Source of the DNA: Byssothecium circinans
Lineage: Eukaryota > Ascomycota > Dothideomycetes > Pleosporales > Massarinaceae
Length of the DNA: 64,000 nt
Direction: 5' to 3'
Assembly: GCA_010015675.1 (NCBI GenBank)
Contig: ML977010.1
Location: 413,932-477,931 of the forward strand
A model generated the notes under the pieces. That model was given only the letters and a program-made list of their open reading frames with translations. It ran no database searches and was not told where the DNA came from. The translations under genes and the position numbers were made by a program. Positions 32,521 through 45,930 of the stretch are shown in pieces (the first letter of the stretch is position 1; each line of letters opens with the position of its first letter).

Positions 32521-35500
32521 GGTCAATATGTCCTGAGTCCAGAGTGTGTTAACTGTAGATGCAGTGAAGGTGCTTGAAGGCATTTTAATAGGCTTAACCC
32601 CGAGGAAGAGCGTGAGGATGAGAAAAGCACTACGAGGGTATGAGTGGTGATGATATGTCCACAAGGGACGTCACATTCGAAGCACCCAACCGCTAGCAAG
32701 CGAAGACTTCCTCCGATCCATCAACAGCCCAATCCCTATCGGCTATGCAATGCGACATCCATCGGGCCCTGCCGACCTAAAACTCTAGCTGCCATACGAT
32801 CGATGGCACCGTTCAGCCCTGTCCAGCGCACTGTCGAAACACCCTTTCATGAGTCGAGGTGGGGCTGCAATTCTCCGCTAGGCAAGGTCAAAATCTCCTA
32901 TAGGGGCTCTGTATCCCTCATTGAGCGGACAAAGCGTGGCCAACTCATGCATTTGGTATAAACTAGCAAATTGTATCGTTGAGAGGATTCGTTGGGGGCG
33001 AGTGCTTGGGGAAGCATCTGAGCCACAGTTTCTCCCCAGCGGCCCGTTCTGTCTTGTTAACCTTGGGAGAGCTCGGGGGCCCATTGGGCCTGGGACCCCC
33101 AGCTCGAGATTGCGTCGGGGACTGGGAACTTTGGAACTTCTTAGTAACCAGTCCTAATACGGGTAAATGCGCACTGTTGCTGGATCACTCGCTTCGCCCT
33201 GACCCAGTTTTCTAGATCCTGTCACTTGTGGGTTTACATACAGTACTCACTTAGACGAGTAGCGCAGCGTCGATTCAGAGTCACCACAATGCACCAGTCT
33301 ACTCTTCGTAAGTTGGAACAGCGTCTGGAGTATTGTGGGTTCACTGTCGCTCCGCTATTCGCAATCTGGTCGCTGTCGGTCCAGGCTTTGAAACTGCCTT
33401 CAAACACAACAAAGATTAACACTTTGAATATCTAGATCAAATGATGCTTTTTCACGACTGAAGCGTACACTTGACTACGTGTGTCGATAAGCCGTTGCAG
33501 GTTCTGCGCATTTCGAATAACCCTGCAAACGACCAAACACACGCTTGGTCTCGTGTTTTAAACCAGTGCATCGGTACTAAGCCCTACGATTCTGTTGTGA
33601 TTAGTGAGAATCTCCCCTACCAGCATTTTATTGCACTAATTCTATTGTCGCCGGTTTCTGTAAGCTCCATCTCATGGGATGCATCTATAACGCAGAAGGG
33701 CGCCTTGACTTTCCGTCGGAAACGATTTCCCTCGCCACTCTGCCATACGCCTGCCCAGAGGCAGGGGGTTAGAGATCTACATTACCGAATCTTCAAAGCG
33801 CTTATCAGTTTAATACTGATATTCTCCCAAAAAACTGTACGCTATCCTCACCTTTCACTGTTAGAGGATCTTTATTTTGACTCTTCGAAGGGAAAGGTTG
33901 AAATTCTTTCTATCGAATCTGTGTGCAGACGCAGAGACTAATTACACAGGAAACACAAGCGTCTTCGAAACCCATTGACTTGCGTCCCTTGTCCGGCATT
34001 TAATTCCGGTATTCATTTCCGTAATTGTAAAGCTAAGGATTATCGCAGCGCATTCCTAAGAAGCTAACGGTAGTGCAAGGGCGCTAACTAAGACACCCGC
34101 ACAATGGTCAATCCGCACCGCTAGGATTCGGAGAACCAGGTAAATAGCTATAGTCATGTGATATTGTCGTGAAAGCGAGGCTGTGATTGATCAATTTCGT
34201 CCGAGCCTGCATTTTGGGGGCTAACCCAGCCGCATCCATGTCTGTGTTTAGCACAGTCAGCACTTTAAATGTACACCGAATCCGCGACCCACTTCCCGAA
34301 GGATGACGCATTTTTAGGACTGGTTACAAGGCTTCTAGAGTTCTTCCCGGCCTCCTTTATCCTTTCCCCATAGAGGGGGCGCATCTGCTTGCGCAATCTT
34401 ATCGTTTGGCATGATCACGTAAGTTCGCGCTATTTTTGTCCCCGTCCCACCTTGAACGTTCATGGTATATATATATAGTATACGCAGCCCTGCAAGATTT
34501 TTATGGCACCACCATGAAGCAATAGAAATATGTTCCCACCTGATAATGAAATATACGTTTGGTTACATCAAATCAGTGAATAAACAGACTTCAACCTGAC
34601 GCGGCCAGCAAGATGAAAATTCTAGGTAACACGTAATTTGATTATATTTGCGGGCAACAACGTTGTGCATTCACCTCAATCTTCGCACACTCACTGTATG
34701 TAGTTGTACCAACTGTAGAATGCAGGATGTTGCAGGGCAATGCGCAGGAATCGCGTCCGTTCTGTGAGCCTACCTACACGAAATTCTTGTAGAAGTGATT
34801 CATCACTTCTGATACCGCATAATCTCATACAAAGAGCACAAGCTAGGCTACAAGAGGAAATCGCTGGAGGTCAATCGGACACAACCGTGCTGGGGCCGTC
34901 AGCGGGGCTGTCGGAGAACCTCATGCTATTGTAGTATGGTAATGTGAAATCACTTACTGTGGCAGTATTTCCTTCAATATACGCCCCAAAACCGGTTGCT
35001 ATAGTCTCTTCAGATGATTGTAAGGTTGTTTGTGAGTTGTTTCCTGTCTGCGAGGGCCCCATTCCCTGTGAGAGGCCCCTGTGCTCATCGCGGATAGTCA
35101 AACACAAATTAATCAATCGCCCACGTCCCCTGAGATACCAAGAATGACGGTTGTATAACAATCAACAGTCTTAACCTATTTCTATGAGATGCCAAGTGAT
35201 ATTGGAGCGTTTTAATCAGCCCCGCAGGCCGCCAACACCGTTATCTGATTGGCCTCCAGCGATATCCTATTGAAGCCTAGCTTTGTTCGTTTTATGTGAT
35301 TATGCGGTATGCTTTGACGGGTACCTGCATGCGCGTATACCGGCGCTTCTCCGGTGGCCAGAACTTCTCAAGACCGAGATCTCAACAAAGCGTGGACTCG
35401 CATACAGGTATCGCATGGCCCTGATACCATAGAGCATAGGCACTGACGAGTCAGTCTTCCCATTTTGTGCGCTTCTAATCCTTTTTGGTCCGATCATGTG

Positions 35501-38500
35501 AGGATGGCCGCTTTGACGTTTAATACGCGGCCGTTGAGCCGTACTAGCGGAACCCACTGCGGGTCACAACCTAGTTCAATGGATATTGCCACTATGTCGA
35601 TGCCGGAATACGAAGGCAGTACCCCTAGTGCTGAGATCTGAGAACACTAATTGACATGACACGGATCGGTTGTACAGATAGACAGTGATTTCGGAGCCAT
35701 CCCACCGTCGTAAAATCCATAAGTAAAACAAATGATGTATTTGTAACCTGCAAGTGAGTCGAATGATCTTGGAGGGGGTAAGGCGTTTTTCAAGGCGCAC
35801 TTGCGAAGAAGGTTCTCACCATCGGCAAACCACCATCAATACGAACTTTCTTTCAACGTTACTCCTCAATCAATGTTTTCATTTTGGCTTTAGGCATGGC
35901 AAGTTATTTAATTTCGTCGTAGTTGTAGAGTCAGCAACACAAAACTCAACCATTGCAGGCCCGCAGGGTAACACCATTCTTTTTTCGTTCTAGTCCTGAG
36001 CATGATATCCTGCAGTAAAGAAAGAACTGAAGAATCTACGCACTGGTCGCGGGTGTATGTCTCCTTAAGGAAATACATGCATTAGCCAAGAGGGAGGGAA
36101 GCTCAAATTGCGATCCGTGTTTTGCCTCGCTTGCCCCTGCTTTCGCTTGCTCCTGGGCGAAGCTTCAACTCTATACATAGGCTCGCAAACTCTTACCCTG
36201 CATACTATTCGGATATATGGACTTGAAATGTTCCCGCAAACGCCGGGTTTACTAATGAAAAAATAATTATCATAAAAGTACACAATATTGCGAGGCATAT
36301 GTCCTCAAGATCTTCGATACGTTAATGCTCTTTCCATAGACCTCTTGATAGTATAGGCGAAGAACAAAGGGGCTGCGCGTATATTTCAGAATGACGTTGT
36401 GTAGCTCTGGGCACTGCTGCAGTTACCCCAACTCAATCTCCAACTCTCGACTGGGCATCTCCACATGATCTCCATGGAAGGATTCGTCTATTTTTAAAAT
36501 CATCTTTGTAAGTTATGCTCTATGCTAAAAGCGGATATAATAGACGAAAGTCTTCTCAAGGTAGGTATCTTTCAACGGGATATCCTGGAGGTGTGTGGGT
36601 GACGTAGCATCGACGCGTGTGCAAAACATGCAGATTGAATCAAACTGTATCACTGTCCTATAATGGCAAAGTTTACGCTTTGCCAGATGGTAATTTGATA
36701 CAATGTCGACGGTCCTGGGATGCTGTTCATTGGAGGATGTTAAGGTTTGTCGACTGCGCAGACTGTTTGAGGTCCGACTTGGCCACTTATATCCAATCAA
36801 GCCGCGACATTGTACTGTGGTGTGGCTATTCGACTTCCCGTTACTGTGGTACCCAGGTATATCATTTGTCAGAGCTCATGCATGTGAACAGTGTCACTGT
36901 CGTCCCTGTCCTGCCAGCGGAGGAATACATGAAATGATTTTGTGCCTCATCGGGCATATTTGTCATCATAAACCCCACCGATTTTGATAGTCCGGACACT
37001 CTGGTCTTCTGAGTAATATCAAGAATCGATGAATCATGCATCACTTTTCCGAGGTCTTCAATGATTCTTCAGCTCGACATGGTCTGGGTCTTCGGCCGCC
37101 GAACCGAGCTCCTATGTCCAATTAAGCTTACATTTTGAGCGGCACAGCATCGATCCTTCCAAACTATACGAGGCCGTACTAACGGTTGCGCCATTGGTAA
37201 CCATTTGAATTGGTTGCTTAAGCGTTAGCTATGACGCATATACATTGAACCGGATATATGAGCGCACAGCAACTCCGGCCTTGCTCTGCATGGCCCCCAC
37301 TAAACGGTCGATCGTTCCGTCGTTTCAGTATTCGCTAGTTATTTCCTAATCCTTCCAGATTTGACTGTGTTCTAGAAAATGGAGTACGGCTGCTCAGCCT
37401 GTGAGGCTGCGACACGAAGTGCCGGGTCCCAGCTTCCCTTCTGTAGGGCTTGGAAATGTTGGTGTCCAGGGTCCTTTATTTGGGGACATCGGGGCGGTTT
37501 GCTGCATGAAGCAGCTCATAGCGTTGGGAAGGAAGGATTTGCTCCGGGGACATGGGGCGGACGTGGCGGGCAGAGTGGGCGTAGCTGAACTTGATGAACG
37601 TACCTGCTTCAATCGTTCCTGCTAGCTGATGTGTCGCTAGTATCAAGGATGTGCCCCAAGACTATGAGATGGAGAGGGTGACATAACTGAGCGTGACGCA
37701 AAAGTGTACGGTGTGGTGGCACTTTCGGCCGTAATCCAGAGTGTAACAGTCTTACCTGCCGTAGAGGGAAATGCTCTAAGGTTTGAGGGATGCTGCCGCG
37801 TGCACTCTACGGATTTTACGGGGATCAGAACGGATTCAACTCCTTACAATATTCCCACAGCAGCAATCAGGTATACATATGACGTTCTAGAATAGGCCTA
37901 GATGACAAAAAACCAGGAGATCTTGAGGATGAATCGGAACATGTGAGTCACTAGGGGCAAAAGGTTGCTGCGGTTAATGCTCGTAGAATCGGCAATGCTG
38001 CGTTTTTATGTATGCATGCAGTGATGAGGTTCCAGGCCATAAAATATTCGGAGTGGATGAATGTTTAAGAGAAGATGATTGTCATTGCAGTGGATTCACC
38101 TCCTGGCCTTCTCGGACTACTCTCATGGTCAACGGTTTGACCACAGTAAACAAGCCATATGGTAGTCGAGCTTGAGCTGCCGAAACATGCCCCACTAAAG
38201 CTCCACACATATCACACCAGTACAAGAATCTTGAGTCGGGAAGTGGCTCCTTTCTCCTTTCTGAGTCTTTTGACTCTACTGAGGCTAATCGTTCTAGGCC
38301 CCTCGGCTGTTGCATTCGTCTTCACGTGCAGTTTATCACCCTTTTGAGGTCTGAGTGAGGAATGTGCGTATAAATGGTATGGGAATGCGTAGCTTTGTTA
38401 CAATAGGGAGGATATCGGTATTATATTTTATTTTGATCCTTTTACATTCCAAATGGTTGACATAAACTGGATGATTTTCCCTGACTCAGCGTCAGATCTC

Positions 38501-39405
38501 TTGCGTCGAAATAATTTCTGCTGTAAAAATGATCCCAGTTCTCATTGCCATCTGAGGTTCTGCGAACATAAACGATGAAGTCCAATGGTTTGGTTTCAAC
38601 GATACTACGTTGTGGATCTTTTTTAGTTCTCGACGAGACGTTGTTAACATGTGATGCGCATTTTGGTGGGTTTGTGCATAACTGGCTACTTCTATTATGT
38701 CCATAGTCAAAATCTATCTTCTGACTTTCAGCTGACTCTTCCTTTCTCTCTTATAATTCGGTGACTCATGTTCACTCAGTATAACCTTTGGCTTTGCTCT
38801 CATCCACGAACACGATGGCTCTTCCTCCTCGGGAGGGTCAGGAGGATAGAAGCGGTACAAGTACTCTGTACGTTTTATGCAGTCTTGAAAATTGTAGTAG
38901 ACGGTCGAGTACACATGAGGGATGAGATGTCCGCCATGCAGTTCAAAGGTTGCTGATGGGTCACGTGGGAATGACAGATGGCGGGACCTAATTCGGTCAT
39001 GGTGCGTCGGAATACCGTCGGGCCGACGTGGCTTGGCAGCTGGCAGCCTCACAGTTCTCGAATATTCTGCGTATTGATTGCTCGCACTACTTCAACCTCA
39101 TGATCCTCCGCAACGTCCTCACGCCTCCATCAGCTGGGCATCTGTGCAGCTCCTTCGCTGTCTGAGCTACTGTTCTGGTAAGTAGGCACAGATTTTTGCG
39201 TCTACCCCCTTCCAATGATGAAATACCAGCTGGCACCAGTCCTAGAAGACTTGTACTCTTTTGCTGCAGATAAAGCTTTGCGGGAGCATAGCTCCTTGTC
39301 CTGAACACAATTAGATTCCTTCTACTTCTTGACGTTATTTTGTACTTCCGGCGCTGACTCCATCGCAGAATTCTCTTGCGCCAACCCCACCCTTCACACG
39401 CCGCC
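32521..39405. other. 6.9 kb gene-poor region
   Basis: The longest gene-free stretch in the window. All frames are short and interrupted, and none shows a recognisable domain. Seen: an imperfect GC-rich hairpin at 33069-33105, an alternating TA tract at about 34467-34478, and a GC-richer block at 37390-37610 with overlapping short frames on both strands. It may be old transposon or gene debris, but I could not identify a parent. The last few hundred bases are the Aha1 promoter. Confidence 0.5.
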
Positions 39406-40515
39406 ATGGTCCTTCACAATCCGAACAACTGGCACTGGGTCAACAAAGACGTCAGTGGATGGGCAAAGGAGTACCTGGATAAGGAATTGTCACAGATCGA
39501 AGCTGAGCAGGATGGCGTCACAGCAGAGGTCACCAATGTCATGAGCATGGACGGCGATGTGGACGTGAGTCAGCGCAAGGGCAAAGTCATCACACTGTTC
39601 GACGTCAAGGTCAAGCTGGAATACTCTGGTACGTTAAATCCCCTACACTCGGCTATGTCATGTCGGCTGGCTGACGAGATGGCTAGGCAAGAACAAAGAT
39701 GGCGAGGAGGCAAGCGGCACCATCACCATCCCCGAGGTCGCCCATGACACGGAAGAAGACGAGTACGTTGTACGTTCACTTCGCTCCCGTTATGCCAATC
39801 GGAGCAATTCGCGGATGCGCTAACGCTTGAACAGTTTGAGATAGACGTCTACTCGGACGATGCGAGCAAGCAGCCCGTGAAGGATCTTGTTCGATCGAAA
39901 CTAGTGCCCCAGCTTCGGAAGAGTCTCGCCAAACTTGGACCGGCGCTGGTGGCTGAGCATGCCAAGGACATCCAGCACGCGCCAGGCTCCAACCCTTCGA
40001 GTGGCTTCAGCACCCCCAAGGTCTACTCCAGTTCGAGCGTCAACAAGTCCGAGTCGAAATCGTCGGCAACGTCTTCCAAGACAGAAAGTGGCTCAGTGGT
40101 CAACACCACGACCATTACGGATAGCACCGAGTTTCGCACTACGGCTGAAGAGCTGTTCAAGACCTTTACCGACCCGCAGCGGCTTGCTGCCTTCACCCGC
40201 TCACCTCCGACGAACTTCACGGGGGCTAAGCCGGGCGGCACGTTCGAGCTGTTCGGCGGGAATGTGTCTGGGGAGTTTACCGAGCTGGAGGAGCCTACAC
40301 ACATTGTCCAGAAATGGCGGTTGGCACAATGGCCTGCTGGCCACTTCTCTACGTTGTCAATATGGTTCGACCAGAACGACGTCGACGCCGTAACAGTCAT
40401 GAGGGTGGAGTGGAAGGGGGTGCCGATAGGTCAAGAGGAGCCCACAAAGGGTAACTGGGGCGAGTACTATGTGAAGAGCATGAAGATGACCTTCGGTTTT
40501 GGTACCGTGCTATAA
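39406..40515 (+). CDS. AHA1: Aha1, activator of Hsp90 ATPase
   Basis: Co-chaperone that binds the middle and N domains of Hsp90 and stimulates its ATPase; cytosolic. Exons 39406-39628, 39687-39769 and 39835-40515 give 328 residues; the introns are 58 and 65 bp. The N-terminus MVLHNPNNWHWVNKDVSGWA carries the NxNNWHW motif needed for full activation of Hsp90. The N-domain continues through VKLEYSGKNKDGEEASGTI and VPQLRKSLAKLGPAL. A Ser-rich linker (about residues 160-195) leads to the C-terminal AHSA1/START-like domain: FKTFTDPQRLAAFTRSPP, GAKPGGTFELFGGNVSGEF, IVQKWRLAQWPAGHFS and the terminal YYVKSMKMTFGFG. Length matches fungal orthologues. Confidence 0.95.
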
Positions 40516-40998
40516 GTCCTCATGCGAGGCTGTAGGGGGTTGGAAAGGGCACTCACGGCGTATTGGATTAGACGACGATATGATCGGTAACGAACTGATG
40601 GATAGGAGGGGTCGGTTCCAGGCTCTAGTAGCATAGAAGGGGAAATGGATCCTTCTCATTAACACTCCCGTTCGTACACACGTGTACTCTTGAGGTTCTC
40701 TGTTTCTTACCCGTTGTGTAGTATCTTCCCGTTCATCTGCACCTGACCCACCCCGCCCCGAAACGTCTAGTTCTCTCTCTTACCTGTTGCTTGCCAGCTA
40801 TCAAAGGCTGCTTCACCTTTACTTCGATTTACCCCGCCTTTTGATCACTTTTCTCTCACTTCCAGTCTTGTCGACCAGGACCTGTAGAAATTTACTACAA
40901 AATTTGCTCGCCCGACCATCTTTTATTCCCTCCACCTCATTCCACCACGTCTTCTATTGACCTGCCAACCCTCTCAAACCCCACCACAGTTGCCCAAC
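40516..40998. promoter_or_regulatory. Intergenic region with CT-rich upstream leader of the GTPase gene
   Basis: Contains the Aha1 3' UTR and, from about 40740 to 40998, a strongly pyrimidine-rich stretch (CTTTTCTCTC, TTTATTCCCTCC) that probably marks the promoter and 5' UTR of the next gene. Confidence 0.4.
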
Positions 40999-43900
40999 AT
41001 GGACAGCCCAAAGAGCTCGGACGGGCGCGAGAGTCCTTTATTCGAGCCTTCTCAAGAAGGGTTTGGACTTGAGTCAACTTCGCTCTTTCCGGAGCCAGAC
41101 CTGTCTATGGATGTTCCGCCTGTGGCCCACATGTACTCTAGCCCTGACCTAAAGAACACGAAACCTGCGATCAACTGTGACGAAGACGGGTCGAAGAAGC
41201 GAAAGCGTGAGCTTCTCCACTATCAATACAATACAACTTGCCAGCATACTAACTGAAACAGGTGCCGTACTGCATCCCGAGATCGCAGCGTACTTAGAAC
41301 GTCTTACCCAAGAGTACAACCAGCTTGACCCCGATGGCAAGACCTATCACTCCCCTGCATCAGAGCCATTGCCTCAACTTCCAGCATATCACGACGCCTT
41401 CCCGAAAGCTGAGAAGATGAGTATGGGTATCGTTCGCAAACTACAAGAGACTGTTATCATGAGCGGCGAGGAAGATCACGAGTCGAAGTACATGCAAGAC
41501 TGCCTAGCGCAGATTGCGGCACCAACAAATCCTGGGCTCCGAATGCTATGCTTATCTGGCAACTGTGGTGTCGGCAAGTCTTCTCTCATCAATGCAATTC
41601 TCGGAGTAGAGGGCGCGTCTTTGAAGGTGAGTTGATCCACTAACTTTTTATCGTCTTCGCGTGCTAAACTATATGATAGGCTGGCGACGGGGGATCTGGC
41701 ACTTTGGTGCCTATCGAACTTGTTCAAGCCCCGGAGAAACAGCCTTTCCCCTACGCAGCCTATGTGTTCTACTACCCGCTGCAGATGTGCGAGGACATAG
41801 TGCGCATGTGGCTCGCTAATTACTTTGATGCGCGCATCGCTCCACCAGAGGAATGCTTGAAGGATATCTCTTCCATTGACCTCGGAAAGCCAGCCCTCAA
41901 AGTGTTCTTAGCACTATTCCACGACCACATAGAGTTCGAAGACGAGGTAGTTGCGACTCGTTTCCTTGCAAAGGCAAAGTCGCGGGACGATCCTAAGATT
42001 CTCGCAAAACTGTTAGCTTGGACCAAGCATATCCACGCCGAATTGACGAAGCTCGGAAGTGTGATTCAAATCCAGGCGCACACTGCGTCTGATTTGAACC
42101 ACAACCTTGAGCCGTTCAGCCAACACTGCGTTCATCTTGAGATTCGAGGAACTTCACTGGAATGCTCTGTATTTCCGTTCGTGAATCGTGTCCGAAAGTC
42201 TTTATTCAATCCCATCTTGGCAAAAGGCATTATGCTTGTGGATCTTCCAGGTAAGTAAAAATTTGGAGATTGGGACCTTTTCTTTCGGGCGACTTCTGTT
42301 TTGTCAATGAAGCATGCTAACCCGCCACCTCTTAGACATATCTGACTCCGACCAACAACGCGTGCGGCTGACAGCTATCTACTTCAAGCATTGCCATCAA
42401 GCGATCGTTGTGCACAGCATCGAGAGGGCAGAAGATGATAGACATTTGGAAGAGATTATTCTGGACATTTACCGAAGGAAGAGGAGCGGAAGTGTTGCAG
42501 TGGTTCTCAGCCGCTCAGACGTAAGTCCCTGATCCTGTGCCTTTTGAATCACACATATTGACATTCGTTCTTGCAGGACGTCGAGCGAGAACCCCGCATG
42601 AAATATACCCCGCAACAACAAGCGCATCTTGATTCTCTAGATCTATATGAAGACGAGGTTGAGACTAAGTTGAAGACGATGCGGAAGCGCAGCCGCATAG
42701 AGTATGATGCAAGGCAGTATTCGGAGCTGATGAATAAGGAAGGACTGCTGCAGTAAGTTCAGTGCGACTTTTGAATGTCAGAATCTAACGCGCGTCTATT
42801 AGGTACCTTCTAAAACACGCCAAGACCAGGTATGCCGCCTGATTTCGTCAATGATTGAACGTTTAGCTAAAACTTGGACAGGTACATCGAAATCTTAGTC
42901 CAAGCTCGGAACGACAAAGTCCGCACCAATCTCCAAGCCTGGTATAGATCTGCCACCAGTGACCCATCTCAACTACAAGTCTTCTGTGTCAGCAGCAAAT
43001 GCTATATGGCACATGTCAAAGGCACCTCTCCTCTTGAACCACTCCTGTCAGTTGCGATGACAGAGATTCCACTGGTCCGATCATATCTCTTCCAGCTTGC
43101 GGGAAATGGGGGTAAGGTCAACGCACTTAGACACCACTACGTGCAGATTCGATCGCTGCTGAGCCAGATGGAGCTCTCGTGCAACGGCTTCAAGCCTATG
43201 ATGAAACGCGACCATTTACTCAAAATGGTCGCTGTGGCACAGAAAGTATGTAATTCGTTTACTGCATTCATGGTATATACTGACTTTGAACAGGGCGTAG
43301 GCAAGTCATTTGATACTGTGCATCAGGAGCTATACAAGTCTTCAATTACGCCAATCGTGGTCAAATTTAGTATGTTGACTCGTTCTGTCATACATGCAAG
43401 CCTTTACTGATAGATCGGTCTAGGTACCGAGGACTCATGGAGTGAGAAAGCGGGTGTACTGTGCGAGAAGTGGTCGAGAGTGAGTGCTTGTCCTCCTCGT
43501 TCTGGATGGAAAACTGATCTGAGCGTAGTATACCTCCCTCGGCCACGCTGCATTCATGAAACACGAAGGTAAGTGCACGAAAATGTTCCTGATGGGGACG
43601 CAAGCTAATCTTCTCAAGGAAATTGGAAGACTGCTGCCTGTGGCAGGGCCAATTGGAACGCCTGTCTCCTCGATATTGTCCGGGCTGACATTCAACCTCT
43701 TCTTGATCAACTCCATTGTGACGCGAGCTATGCATTCAAGACTGACGCCATGGAAGCCATGAGCGAGCTTGTGGACAGCATGGAGCAAGATATAAAAGGT
43801 ACGAAACCATGGCCAGTACGCATACTAAGGTGACTAATCCTTGTTGTAGACAACTTAGACTGCTCGCAGCTCGATAGATTCAAGGGCTTCTTCGATAGCC

Positions 43901-44504
43901 TTCGCGACCGCAAGAAGACTATGTCGAACATCCTTGAGGCGGCGACCAACACCATGCAGGATCAAATACTGTAAGCTCTCCGTTCACCTTTTCTGAACCT
44001 TCGTTAATTCTTCACAGCAAACTCAACAACGACACCCTCAATGACGGTCCCCAGAGCCCTCTTACCCTGCGCATGGCCAAAATCTACCAAGCCAGCCTCA
44101 AGGCACCACAAGAAAAACTCAGTATGCATTATACAACCCTTAAAATAGCCAAAGCATGGCTAATTTTACACACAGGGCGCACCAAACACGCTGCGCGCTG
44201 CGCATACTTCCGTCATGCGGTCTGCACCCGCAAAACCGGCCCCTACCTCTCCATCCGTAGATACCTCGAAAAGGGTTTCAAGCAAATCATGGACAACGTC
44301 GACGTTACTATGAGGGCCAAATGCGAGAAGATCCTCGACGCTATCATGCATGATTTCAACAACGTGTGTCCCGAGCATGAGGATACCGGCGTGCAGGCAT
44401 TGAGGAGGAGAGAGAAGCTAGGGAAGAAAGTCCAAGAGGCGCGAGATGAGTTGGAAGGTCCGTTGATGAAGACTCTTTTAGAGTGCGGGATTGAGAGGGA
44501 GTGA
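40999..44504 (+). CDS. Large P-loop GTPase, dynamin/SLIP-GC-like, 14 exons
   Basis: Exons: 40999-41206, 41262-41626, 41680-42250, 42336-42520, 42577-42752, 42803-42829, 42882-43245, 43294-43369, 43424-43479, 43529-43568, 43619-43798, 43850-43970, 44018-44121 and 44176-44504; every phase agrees, giving 933 residues. G1 is LSGNCGVGKSSLIN (about 168-176). G3 is VDLP-D, split by the third intron. G4-like is VVLSRSD. The order and the long C-terminal helical part resemble fungal proteins related to the nuclear GTPase SLIP-GC and dynamin-type GTPases. The N-terminus has a basic KKRKR cluster, possibly a nuclear signal. Exon 6 is only 27 bp. The C-terminal domain includes ARCAYFRHAVCTRKTGPYLS. The cellular role is unknown; fungi often have several such genes. 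Confidence 0.84.
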
Positions 44505-45308
44505 ATGGGAGGTTAGGTCGAAGGATGAAGGCGACATCTTGGATGGGTATCACTGGCCGGAGAAACGGAACTGCGGGGCGCAAGCGTTTTGCTCCGGGAG
44601 TTGCACTGGGCTGGCGTATCAGTTACGGACTGAACACATCGCGTGGCTTTCGACGCGTCTTTGGGTACGGCGTTCGTTCCTCTAGACGATCATGTATCTA
44701 CATACCTCGTGGACCAGCAAACATTGGGATGGAAAAATACACCTGCATTACACAATCACGTAAATGGATGGGACCCGAATCGCGTGTCTATTCTGGGTAT
44801 ATAGCACGTTCGGGATTAAAAGTACACGCCGTTGAATGTCTTGGAGCAAATGTTGAACTGTAATAGGCAAAAACTTGAGTAGGCGTTCATCGACGTCACT
44901 GCTAAGGCGTGCGGATCCCTCGCAGTTCGTCACTTGGAGCTGGATACAGCTAGTCATGCTTGCGATTCTACAAGATCCGTGTCGGGTGTGCGGATAGATA
45001 GTAACATCGAATGGGAAACGCTTACTTGGTTCAGCGTGTTGGGTGGATAAGTGCAGCGAAGGACATAACTATGCTCGCGCTTTCCTTTAAGAAACTCGAG
45101 TCGCTCCTCCAAAATCAGGCCTCCAGTATCAGTAATTATCAGGATGAGGAATCACATGGCAGCGAGATGGTTTTGCTCTCCACAGCAAATTGGACGGTAC
45201 TTTCTTACGCGGCTTTCTAGTCTGCCACCACCGAGGGTGAGTATCTGTTCATTTTGCTTTACGAATCAGACGTGAACAATGACTGGCAAAGGAACGTAGA
45301 ACTCGCAT
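44505..45308. other. Intergenic, no gene seen
   Basis: About 800 bp between the GTPase and the decayed transporter. Frames of 60-120 codons overlap on both strands without motifs. The 5' part of the transporter gene may once have extended into it. Confidence 0.4.
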
Positions 45309-45930
45309 GTGGAGAACCCGATCCGCATCCTGAAGCAACCCAACCGTCACCAAGGGCTCATGTTCTGGTGTGGGTTTCTGGGCTGGGCGTGGGATGCATT
45401 TGACTTCTTCGCTGTGTCGTTGACGGTCACGGAGATAGCGAAGGATCTTGATGTTCATAATTACGATGTTTCGTGGGTACGTATTATCGTGAATACGATG
45501 ATAATGGTGGTAGTACTTGCTTTGTAGGGCCTCACTGTTACACTCATGCTGCGGTCGGCCGGCGCTCTGATCTTCGGATCGCTGTTAGATCATATAGGAA
45601 GAAGTGGCCTTCATCATCAATTTGAGTGCTCTCATTGCGCTTGAGCTGGGTACTGGCTTCACGCATAATCTGAGCGAGTTTCCTGCGGCAAGATCTGTAC
45701 TGATAATGGTCAGGTCTCTTCGGCCCGGCAACTTCAACAGCACCCAAAGATCTCCCATATGAAGCCCGCGGCAGCCTATCCCGGCTTTTCGAACAAGGCT
45801 ACGCAACAGGCTATCTCACAACATCACATGGCTGGCGTAGCTTATTCTGGTTCAGTGCAGGACCACCAGTCCTAATCATCGCATTACGTCTCTGCCTCCC
45901 CGAGACGAACCACTTCCTCGTGGGCGAGGG
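45309..45930 (+). pseudogene. Decayed Jen1-like monocarboxylate transporter (MFS)
   Basis: Fragments of a major-facilitator carboxylate/proton symporter of the Jen1 type, in order but in shifting frames. 45309-45480 has NPIRILKQPNRHQ, FLGWAWDAFDFFAVSLTV, the first helix and family DxFDFF hallmark. Then TLMLRSAGALIFGSLLDHIG (about 45541-45600) includes the MFS signature loop, and FIINLSALIALELGTGF (about 45610-45660) is the next helix. Finally EARGSLSRLFEQGYATGYL and SHGWRSLFWFSAGPPVLII, then LPETNHFL (about 45758-45925). At least two frameshifts and one missing internal piece separate them, and no 3' half (helices 7-12) follows. It is not functional. A working Jen1-type gene may exist elsewhere in the genome. 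Confidence 0.75.

Noticed and set aside
33471..33941. 156-codon plus-strand frame in the gene-poor block
   Set aside because: No domain, AT-biased composition and no neighbouring exons; not enough to call a gene.
37379..37625. Overlapping short frames on both strands in a GC-richer block
   Set aside because: Both directions open for similar lengths, which suggests composition rather than coding; no family recognised.
38714..39052. 112-codon minus-strand frame
   Set aside because: Charged and somewhat protein-like, but no splice or homology support; possibly gene debris.
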